A DNA stretch of 6,839 nt from Variovorax sp. (GTDB lineage Bacteria > Pseudomonadota > Gammaproteobacteria > Burkholderiales > Burkholderiaceae_C), in contig JAQGMX010000136.1 in assembly GCA_028292145.1 (NCBI GenBank), positions 1 to 6,839 of the forward strand, written 5' to 3'. Shown in pieces: positions 1 to 5,968 of the stretch. The notes under the pieces are model-generated. The model was not told where the DNA came from and searched no databases. It was given only the letters and a program-made list of their open reading frames with translations. Each line of letters starts with the position of its first letter. Position 1 is the first letter of the stretch. The position numbers and the translations under genes are program-made.

Positions 1-560
1 TCGCGCTCGCGCAGCGACAGCACCAGCCCGCGGACGAGCCGCGCGTACTGCACCCACTGCGACAGGATCATGAACAAAATGATGTTGCCCAGCCCGCCGC
101 CGAGGATCGAGATGAAGGTCAGCGCGATCAGGATGAAGGGCAGGGCGAGCTGCACGTCGACGCAGCGCATCAGGAACATGTCCCAGAAGCCGCGGTAGTA
201 GCCGGCGATCAGCCCGACGATGACGCCGACCGTCACCGAGCCGGCGACGGACACGAAGCCGACGAAGAGCGACACACGGCCGCCGAGCAGCACGCGTTCG
301 AGCACGTCGCGGCCGAGCGGGTCGGTGCCCAGCAGATGGCGCCATTCGGTGAACGGCGCGGTCAGGCGCGCGGCCAGGTCCATGCGCGTGCCGAGGTCGG
401 GGAAGATCAGCGGCGAGATCAGCGCCAGCGTCAGCATCGTGCCGACGAGCAGCACGCCGAGGACGAATTCGAGCGAGCGCAGGTGGCGCCAGCGGTCGGG
501 AGCCGATGCGGCTTTGGCTTCGGCAGCAGGCGCGGCAACGGGAACGGATGAGGTGGACAT
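1..560 (-). CDS. Peptide-type ABC transporter permease, DppC/GsiD-like (3' end cut by window edge)
   Basis: This is the second inner-membrane channel subunit of the importer and pairs with the permease just upstream. The visible 186 residues begin MSTSSVPVAAPAAEAK, an Ala-rich cytoplasmic tail. A first membrane segment lies at about 32-53 (the OppC_N region). The family hallmark LGTDPLGRDVLERVLLGG follows at 78-95, then membrane segments at about 97-121 and 143-168. The EAA-type loop that contacts the ATPase is just beginning (ARLVRGLVLSLRER, 173-186) when the window ends, so roughly the last 100-120 residues of a usual ~300 are missing. The ATG is 16 bases after the upstream permease stop. 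No good Shine-Dalgarno is visible, only an A-rich GAAAAAG, so translational coupling is likely. Family assignment is firm; the substrate is not determinable. Confidence 0.95.
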   Translation of the reverse strand, partial: MSTSSVPVAAPAAEAKAASAPDRWRHLRSLEFVLGVLLVGTMLTLALISPLIFPDLGTRMDLAARLTAPFTEWRHLLGTDPLGRDVLERVLLGGRVSLFVGFVSVAGSVTVGVIVGLIAGYYRGFWDMFLMRCVDVQLALPFILIALTFISILGGGLGNIILFMILSQWVQYARLVRGLVLSLRER

Positions 561-576
561 ATTCAGTGCTTTTTCA

Positions 577-1500
577 TCAGCCGTTGCGGATGCGCGGATC
601 GACCAGGCCGTAAGCCACGTCGACCAGAAGATTGGCGAACACCACCAGCAGCGCCAGGACCGTCACCGAGCCTTGCAGCACCGGATAGTCGCGCGCCGAG
701 ATCGCATCGAAAGCCAGCGTGCCCATGCCGGGCCAGTTGAAAACCTTCTCGACCACGACCAGCCCGCCGATCATCTTGCCGAACTGCAGCCCGATGTACG
801 TGATCAGCGGAATCGCGCAGTTGCGCAACGCGTGCTTGTAGAGCACCACGCTGTTCTTCAGGCCCTTGGCGCGCGCGACCATGATGTATTGCGCGCCGAG
901 CGTCTCGAGCATCGAGGTGCGGACCAGCCGCACGTTGGTGGCCGAGAAAATGATCGCCATCGTCAGCGTCGGCATGATCAGGCTCATCGGCCCGTCCCAG
1001 CCCGAAGGCGGGAGCACAGGGAAGGTGATCGACAGCAGCAGCACCAGCATGATCGCCAGCCAGAAATTCGGGAACGACAGCCCGACCAGCGAGCCGATGC
1101 GGATCGCCTGATCGATGCCTCGCCCCTGGTGCACCGCCGCCTGGATGCCCAGCGGAATCGAGATCAGCAGCGACAGCAGCAGCGAGGCGCCGGCCAGCGC
1201 CAGCGTTGCCGGGAGTGCGTCGCCGATCAGCTGCGACACCGGGGTGCCACCCAGGAAGCTGCGACCGAAATCGCCCACCACCATGCCCTTGAGGAACTCC
1301 GCGTACTGGACCGGGAAAGGCCGGTCCAGCCCGAGGCCGGTGCGGATGTTCTGCAGGTCTTCCTCGGTGACGCTGCCGGCGCCCTGCGCCAGCATGATGG
1401 CCGGGTCGCCCGACAGCCGCACCGCATAAGACACGAACAGCGTGACCACCAGGATCACGAACGCGGCCTGCAGCAGCCGCTTGAAGAGAAAACCGAGCAT
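577..1500 (-). CDS. Peptide-type ABC transporter permease, DppB/GsiC-like
   Basis: This is an inner-membrane channel subunit of a dipeptide/oligopeptide/nickel-family importer, and its 307 residues are the normal full length. The first membrane helix spans about 9-29 (start MLGFLFKRLLQAAFVILVV, typical of DppB). A periplasmic region at 30-97 carries the family pattern GLDRPFPVQYAEFLKGMVVGDFGRS (56-80, broken here: GLDRPFPVQY, then GDFGRS at 76-81). Further helices lie at about 98-121, 137-160, 172-196, 232-250 and 276-298. The EAA loop that docks on the ATPase is at 209-234 (ARAKGLKN...HALRN...PLIT). The C-terminus VDPRIRNG is the usual DppB ending. The ATG lies 18 bases after the binding-protein stop, with a purine-rich AAAAGG just upstream. 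The gene ends in two in-frame stops, TGATGA. Confidence 0.96.
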   Translation of the reverse strand: MLGFLFKRLLQAAFVILVVTLFVSYAVRLSGDPAIMLAQGAGSVTEEDLQNIRTGLGLDRPFPVQYAEFLKGMVVGDFGRSFLGGTPVSQLIGDALPATLALAGASLLLSLLISIPLGIQAAVHQGRGIDQAIRIGSLVGLSFPNFWLAIMLVLLLSITFPVLPPSGWDGPMSLIMPTLTMAIIFSATNVRLVRTSMLETLGAQYIMVARAKGLKNSVVLYKHALRNCAIPLITYIGLQFGKMIGGLVVVEKVFNWPGMGTLAFDAISARDYPVLQGSVTVLALLVVFANLLVDVAYGLVDPRIRNG

Positions 1501-1518
1501 GGCGCCTTTTCTTGACTT

Positions 1519-3051
1519 TTAGTCGACCGTGGCTTCGACGAAGCGAAAACGGCCGTCGGCCGGCAGCGTCAGGTTCTTCGCGCGCTTGTTGACGCCGTAG
1601 ACCGTGTTCAGGCTGTAGAGCGGCATTTCGAGCGCCTGGTCGGCCACATAGCGGCCGATTTCCTGCAGCGTGACCTTGCGCGCGGCCTGGTCCCAGGTGT
1701 TGCGCTGGGTGTGCAGCAGCGCGTTGAGCTTGGCGTCGTCGTCGAACGGGTTCCAGCGCTGCTTCGTGTAGTACATCGAGTACGCCGTATTGTCGTAGTC
1801 GAAGGTCCAGCCGCCCCACTGGTTCTGCCACATCTCGCCGGTCTTGCCGTTCGGGATGATGTCGTTGAGCAGCACGTTGGTCTCATACGGCTTGAGCGAC
1901 ACCTGCAGGCCGACCGCGGACAGGTAGGCCGCCACGGCTTGGGAAACTTCACGGAAGTTGCTGTCGGGGCCGCGGAAATCGAGCTGGATCTGCGTGCCTG
2001 GCTTCACGCCGGCCTTCGCCAGCATCGCCTTGGCCTGCGTCGGATTGAACGGCAGCGGCTTCAGCGCCGGGTCGTAGCCGAAGGACAACTCGCCTTGGAA
2101 GCTGGCGATCGGCTTGGCCTGGCCGAGCAGGATGGTTTTGATGATGGCGTCGCGGTCGACCGCCATCGTGAGCGCCTTGCGCACCTGCACGTCTTTCATG
2201 ATGCCGCGCTGGGTGTTGTAGCGCAGCGCCAGCGCCACTGGGCCGCCCATGCTGACCACCTCGAGCTTCGAATCCTTCTTGAGCGTGTCGATCAGCGCCA
2301 GCGGCACCTGGTTCGCGACGTCGATGCGGCCGGCCTGCAGTTCGGCGGCTTGCGTGGCAGGCTCGGCGATGAAGCGGTAGACCAGCGCGTCGACCTTCGG
2401 CGCGCCGCCCCAGTACTCTGCATTCTTCGCGAACGACAGGCTGACCTTCGGCTTGTAGTCGGTGAACTTGAACGGGCCGGTACCGACCGGGTTCATGCCG
2501 AAGAACTGGCTGCCTTTTTCCTTGATGTACTTCGGCGGCACGATCATCGCGCCGTAACCGGCGAGCTTGGTCAGAAGCACCGGGTCGGGCGACTTCAGGA
2601 ACATGTCCACCGTCATCGGATTCACGACGACGACCTTGTCGATCGACGCATAGTTCGACTGCTGCGGACCCTTCTTGCCTTCTTCGCCCAGCAGGCGGTC
2701 GAAGGTGAACTTGACTGCTTCGGCATCGAACGGCTCGCCGTTGTGGAACTTGACGTTCGGGCGCAGCGTGAAGCGGATCTTGGTGTTGTTCTCCAGCAGT
2801 TCCCACTTGGTGGCCAGGCCGGGAACCAGCTTCATGTCGGGCGTGCGCATGATCAGGCCGTCGAACACCTGGCCGCCGACGGCGCCCCAGGCGACGAGGA
2901 ACGTGGCTATCGGGTCCCAGTTGCCCGGGTCCTGATGCAGGGCGACGGTCAGCGTGCCGGCGGCTTGCGCCTGGGTCATCGCGAGTGGGTTGCAAAGTGC
3001 GGCCAGCGCGAGGCCAGAGGCGAGCAGGGTGCGCTTGAAAGTACGGGTCAT
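1519..3051 (-). CDS. Periplasmic solute-binding protein, family 5 (peptide/glutathione/nickel type)
   Basis: This periplasmic receptor delivers ligand to the permease pair; its 510 residues are normal for family 5 (SBP_bac_5). The signal peptide is at 1-30: basic MTRTFKR, hydrophobic core 9-24, then TQAQA-A cleaved near residue 30. The mature start AGTLTVALHQDPGNWDP is typical. The family signature spans about 79-114 (GLATKWELLENN, then IRFTLRPNVKFHNGEPF and AEAVKFTFDRL). NPVGTGPFKF at 187-196 and VRKALTMAVDR at 290-300 are further family landmarks. The region where dipeptide-binding relatives read GWTGDNGDPDN is here GGWTFDYDNTAYSMYYTKQRW (written in parts: GGWTFDYDN 413-421, YYTKQRWNP 427-435), so it is probably not a classical DppA. 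It starts 43 bases after the ATPase stop with only a weak purine-rich GAAAGAA before the ATG. Glutathione, peptides or another small ligand are all possible. Confidence 0.95.
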   Translation of the reverse strand: MTRTFKRTLLASGLALAALCNPLAMTQAQAAGTLTVALHQDPGNWDPIATFLVAWGAVGGQVFDGLIMRTPDMKLVPGLATKWELLENNTKIRFTLRPNVKFHNGEPFDAEAVKFTFDRLLGEEGKKGPQQSNYASIDKVVVVNPMTVDMFLKSPDPVLLTKLAGYGAMIVPPKYIKEKGSQFFGMNPVGTGPFKFTDYKPKVSLSFAKNAEYWGGAPKVDALVYRFIAEPATQAAELQAGRIDVANQVPLALIDTLKKDSKLEVVSMGGPVALALRYNTQRGIMKDVQVRKALTMAVDRDAIIKTILLGQAKPIASFQGELSFGYDPALKPLPFNPTQAKAMLAKAGVKPGTQIQLDFRGPDSNFREVSQAVAAYLSAVGLQVSLKPYETNVLLNDIIPNGKTGEMWQNQWGGWTFDYDNTAYSMYYTKQRWNPFDDDAKLNALLHTQRNTWDQAARKVTLQEIGRYVADQALEMPLYSLNTVYGVNKRAKNLTLPADGRFRFVEATVD

Positions 3052-3094
3052 GTCGGTTCTTTCGATGAGAAAAAAGGGATTGGAGAGACGTGGC
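3052..3094 (-). other. 43-base ATPase/binding-protein intergenic gap
   Basis: This is the longest gap inside the transporter operon if the ATPase leader is set aside. The transcript reads a short pyrimidine stretch including six T (3070-3075), then GAAAGAA before the binding-protein ATG. I see no stable stem directly ahead of the T-run and no convincing promoter boxes. It most likely holds only the ribosome binding site of the binding-protein gene. Confidence 0.4.
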
Positions 3095-5047
3095 TCAGGC
3101 GACTTGCGCCGCGCGGTGATCGCGTGAAATCTCGATCAGCTTCAGGATCGCCGGTTCGTCGCCGACGGCACGCATGGGGCTCGGAATCTCGCCTTCGATC
3201 AGCGACGTGTCCTTGTGGCGGCCGGGCTCTGCCACCGGCACTGCGGCCAGCAGCTTGCGCGTGTACGGATGGGCCGGCGTCTCGAAGACCGCCTGCCGCG
3301 TGCCGATTTCGACGATCTGCCCGAGGTACATCACCGCGACGCGGTGGCTGATCTTCTCGACCACCGCCATGTCGTGCGTGATGAACAGGTACGACAGGCC
3401 GCGCTCGGCCTGCAGCGCCATCAGCAGATCGATGATCTGCGCCTGGATCGACACGTCCAGCGCCGACACCGATTCGTCCGCGATGATGAGTTTCGGGTTG
3501 CACGACAGCGCCCGCGCGATGCAGACCCGCTGGCGCTGACCGCCGGAGAACTCGTGCGGAAAGCGGTTGGCATGCTCCGGCTTCAGGCCGACGTCGACCA
3601 GCAGTTCGGCGACGCGGCGCTCGATCTGCTTGTCGTCGGTCAGCAGGTTGTGCGTGCGGATCGGCTCGGCGATGCTGAAGCCGACGCGTTTTCGCGGATC
3701 GAGCGACGCGTACGGGTCCTGGAAGATGTACTGGATGTCCTGGCGCAGCTTGCGGCGGCCGGCGGCGTCGAGCATGTCGATGTCCTGCCCGTCGAAGCGG
3801 ATCGTGCCGCTTGTCGGCTCCACCAGCTGCTGCAGCGTTTTGCCGATGGTCGATTTGCCGCTGCCCGATTCGCCGACCAGCGCCAGCGTCTCGCCAGGAA
3901 AGATCTCCAGGCTCACGCTCTCGACCGCATGCACGCGGTGCGTCGCGCGGCCGAGCCAGTTGCGCTTCACGTCGAAGCGCGTCGTCAGCTTCTCGACCTG
4001 CAACAGCGGCGCGTCGTAGCGCGCCGTCGACTGAACCTGCGTCTTGCCGACCGTGCGCCGCACGTCGCCCTCCAGCACTTCAAGCGGCGTTCGCAGCGGA
4101 TACGGCTGGCCGGTCAGGCTGCCGAGCCGCGGCACTGCAGCCAGCAGCGTCTGCGTGTAGGGATGCAACGGCGCGTTGAATATCTGCTCCACCGGGCCCT
4201 GCTCGACCTTCCGCCCGCGCCACATCACTACCACGTCGTCGGCCATCTCGGCGACCACGCCCATGTCGTGCGTGATGAAGACGACGGCGGTGCCGAAATC
4301 GCGCTGAAGTTCGCGGATGGTGTTCAGGATCTGCGCCTGGATCGTGACATCGAGCGCGGTCGTCGGCTCGTCGGCGATCAGCAGCGTCGGCCGGCATGAC
4401 AGCGCCATCGCGATCATCGCGCGCTGCCGCATGCCGCCGGAGAGCTGGTGCGGATAGGCGTCGAGCAGGCGTTCGGCATCGGGCAGGCGCACCTTTCGCA
4501 GCAGGGCCAGCGCCTCGGCGCGTGCTTCGCGGGCGCTCATGCCGCGGTGCAGCAACAGCGCCTCGACGATCTGGTTGCCGACGGTGAACACCGGGTTCAG
4601 CGATGTCATCGGTTCCTGGAAGATCATCGACATCTCGTTGCCGCGCATGCGCAGCAGCGTCGCCGGCTCGGCCTGCGTCATGTCGAGGACGGCGCCGTCG
4701 CGCGACCGGAACATCACCTGGCCGCCGGCGATGCGGCCACGGTTGTAGTCGGTGAGCCGCATGATCGCCATCGAAGTCACCGATTTGCCGGAGCCCGATT
4801 CGCCGACGATCGCCAGCGTGCGGCCGGCTGCGACATCGAAGCTCAGGTCATCGACCGCGCGGAAGACGCCTTGCGGCGTGTCGAATTCGACGCTGAGGTT
4901 GCGCACCGATAGCAGCGGGGCGGCCAGCACATCGGAAGTGCCTGGACTTTGGGGAAAACTGGATGGCAAAAAAGTGGTTCCTGTTTCGGTGCGCGCATGG
5001 GCGAACATGCGCGCGGATGCACGAATTGCGTGCAAGTCGCGTGCCAC
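3095..5047 (-). CDS. Fused double-domain ABC transporter ATPase (GsiA-like, DppD+DppF in one chain)
   Basis: This cytoplasmic ATPase powers the importer, with both nucleotide-binding domains on one polypeptide. In domain 1, Walker A is GESGSGKS at 82-89, the Q-loop Gln 144, the signature LSGGM 202-206, Walker B LLIADEP 222-228 and the switch His 260. In domain 2, Walker A is GESGSGKST at 392-400, the Q-loop Gln 443, the signature FSGGQ 500-504, Walker B LIIADES 520-526 and His 558. Each half ends in the OppD/F-type HPYT motif (295-298, 593-596). All catalytic residues are present in both. The C-terminal four-Cys region of many DppD/OppD proteins is absent: only Cys 218, 509 and 516 occur. The start is uncertain. 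The frame opens at GTG 5047, and other starts are ATG 5008, TTG 4969 (with AGGA nine bases upstream) and GTG 4930. Homology begins only at about residue 45, and codons 1-39 have far weaker G/C third-position bias, so a start at 4969 or 4930 is favoured. Residue numbers here count from 5047. Confidence 0.93.
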   Translation of the reverse strand: MARDLHAIRASARMFAHARTETGTTFLPSSFPQSPGTSDVLAAPLLSVRNLSVEFDTPQGVFRAVDDLSFDVAAGRTLAIVGESGSGKSVTSMAIMRLTDYNRGRIAGGQVMFRSRDGAVLDMTQAEPATLLRMRGNEMSMIFQEPMTSLNPVFTVGNQIVEALLLHRGMSAREARAEALALLRKVRLPDAERLLDAYPHQLSGGMRQRAMIAMALSCRPTLLIADEPTTALDVTIQAQILNTIRELQRDFGTAVVFITHDMGVVAEMADDVVVMWRGRKVEQGPVEQIFNAPLHPYTQTLLAAVPRLGSLTGQPYPLRTPLEVLEGDVRRTVGKTQVQSTARYDAPLLQVEKLTTRFDVKRNWLGRATHRVHAVESVSLEIFPGETLALVGESGSGKSTIGKTLQQLVEPTSGTIRFDGQDIDMLDAAGRRKLRQDIQYIFQDPYASLDPRKRVGFSIAEPIRTHNLLTDDKQIERRVAELLVDVGLKPEHANRFPHEFSGGQRQRVCIARALSCNPKLIIADESVSALDVSIQAQIIDLLMALQAERGLSYLFITHDMAVVEKISHRVAVMYLGQIVEIGTRQAVFETPAHPYTRKLLAAVPVAEPGRHKDTSLIEGEIPSPMRAVGDEPAILKLIEISRDHRAAQVA

Positions 5048-5068
5048 GGCACGCGATTCCGCCCGGTT
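4930..5068 (-). promoter_or_regulatory. Probable structured leader/intergenic region with three tandem inverted repeats
   Basis: Between the prmB stop and the conserved ATPase body lie three consecutive inverted repeats. The first has arms TCGCGTGCC/GGCACGCGA (5037-5045 and 5048-5056), nine perfect pairs around a 2-base centre. The second has arms TGCACG/CGTGCA (5018-5023 and 5029-5034) with a 5-base loop. The third has arms GCGCGCATG/CATGCGCGC (4991-4999 and 5006-5014) with a 6-base loop. Only 2 and 3 bases separate them. No run of U directly follows any stem; the nearest T-run on the transcript, around 4967-4972, is some 18 bases past the third stem. It is therefore not a textbook terminator. 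The sequence 4930-4990 is clearly less GC-rich than its surroundings. Roles as an mRNA 3'-end/processing signal, attenuator or protein-binding site are all inference. Confidence 0.5.
4967..4982 (-). promoter_or_regulatory. Candidate ribosome binding site AGGA with TTG start for the ATPase
   Basis: On the minus strand AGGA (4979-4982) sits nine bases before an in-frame TTG (4967-4969). It is the best Shine-Dalgarno match near any of the four possible starts. GTG 5047 has only a GGGCGGAA stretch and lies at the tip of a hairpin. ATG 5008 has no purine-rich element and sits inside a stem. GTG 4930 has only AGG ten bases upstream. Against TTG 4969, TTG starts are uncommon and codons 27-39 still look non-coding (5 of 13 end in G/C by my count), which would favour 4930. 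Confidence 0.35.
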
Positions 5069-5968
5069 TCAGACGCTTTCGAGGCCGGCCAGCGCTTCGC
5101 GCGTGACCAGCAATACCTGGTCTTCGCCGGCCGAGGTTTCCAGCCAGACGACTTCCAGCATCGGAAAAGCCGCTTCGAAATAATCTCTCTCGTTGCCGAT
5201 TTCCAGCACCAGCACGCCGCGTTCGTTCATGGCTGCCGGCGCGTCGCGCAGCAGCGCGCGGATGAAATCCATGCCGTCGCTGCCGCCGGCCAGCGCCAAT
5301 TCAGGCTCGGCGCGGTATTCGGCGGGGAGCGCCGACATGCTTTCCGCGTTCACATATGGCGGATTGCAAAGAATCAGGTCGTACGGGCCGCGCACATCCT
5401 TCAGTCCATCGGACGCCAACAGCGTGATGCGGGCGTCAAGTTCATGGCGGGTGACGTTGATGGCGGCGACTTCCAGCGCCGTTGTCGACAGGTCCGCCGC
5501 GTCGATCGCGATATCCGGATAGGTCATCGCAGCCAGCACGGCGAGGCTGCCGTTGCCGGTGCACAGGTCGAGCACGCGCTGTGTGTGTTCGCCAAGCCAG
5601 TAGTCGATGCTGCCGTCGACCAGCAGCTCGGCGATGAAGCTGCGCGGCACGATGGCGCGCTCGTCGACGTAAAACGGCACGCCTTGCAGCCACGCTTCTT
5701 TCGTGAGGTAGGCGGCGGGCTTGCGGCTGGCGATGCGTTCGGCGATCAGCGCATCGACACGCGCGCCGTCGGCCGGAGAAACCGCCTGGTCGGCGACTTC
5801 GTCGATGGCGTCGATCGGCAATTTCAGTTGCCACAAAACCAGCCATGCCGCTTCATCGAATGCGTTTTCCGTGCCGTGTCCGAAGGCGACGCCAGCTTCG
5901 GTCAGCCGAGCGGCGCCCGCATCGATCAGTTCGATGACGGTGCGTTTCTCGGTCTCTGCACCGCTCAT
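5069..5968 (-). CDS. prmB: 50S ribosomal protein L3 N5-glutamine methyltransferase
   Basis: PrmB transfers a methyl group from S-adenosylmethionine to a glutamine side chain of ribosomal protein L3. Its 299 residues match the family length. A helical N-terminal substrate-recognition domain spans about 1-105. The Rossmann methyltransferase domain follows, with SAM motif I DLCTGNGSLA at 134-143, the acidic SAM-ribose residue Asp 159 (AADLS) and the catalytic NPPY at 202-205. EPELALAGGSDGMDF at 221-235 is the family loop after NPPY. VPRSFIAELL at 107-116 is the PrmB form; the release-factor enzyme PrmC has a PR(P/N)DTE-type sequence here, which is why I call PrmB. The start ATG overlaps the dapE stop as ATGA, so the two genes are probably translationally coupled. 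The ATPase frame follows after 21 bases, or the ATPase body after a longer leader. Confidence 0.95.
   Translation of the reverse strand: MSGAETEKRTVIELIDAGAARLTEAGVAFGHGTENAFDEAAWLVLWQLKLPIDAIDEVADQAVSPADGARVDALIAERIASRKPAAYLTKEAWLQGVPFYVDERAIVPRSFIAELLVDGSIDYWLGEHTQRVLDLCTGNGSLAVLAAMTYPDIAIDAADLSTTALEVAAINVTRHELDARITLLASDGLKDVRGPYDLILCNPPYVNAESMSALPAEYRAEPELALAGGSDGMDFIRALLRDAPAAMNERGVLVLEIGNERDYFEAAFPMLEVVWLETSAGEDQVLLVTREALAGLESV

Noticed and set aside
2986..3000. Possible lipoprotein signal (Cys at residue 20 of the binding protein)
   Set aside because: The residues before Cys are AAL, and Leu directly before Cys does not fit a lipobox. An AQA-type signal peptidase I site near residue 30 fits better.
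3070..3110. Possible terminator after the ATPase gene: GGCG/CGCC stem (3098-3110) and a T6 run on the transcript
   Set aside because: The stem is only 4 bp, lies within and at the end of the coding sequence, and is about 22 bases from the T-run. That is not a functional intrinsic terminator geometry.
1711..3351. A long plus-strand open frame opposite the binding-protein gene, with similar ones at 220-1515 and 3215-4399
   Set aside because: These lie antisense to well-supported genes. They are rich in Arg, His, Gln and Asp with no recognisable domain, as expected from the complement of GC-biased codons.
4947..4970. TTGCCA (4964-4969, minus strand) as a -35 box for a promoter ahead of the ATPase
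   Set aside because: At a 17-base spacing the -10 position reads TCCAGG, which does not resemble TATAAT. No promoter is claimed.
4991..5056. The tandem hairpins as an ordinary rho-independent terminator of dapE-prmB
   Set aside because: No U-tract follows any stem directly, and the only T-run is about 18 bases past the last one. The region is better left as an unexplained structured junction.
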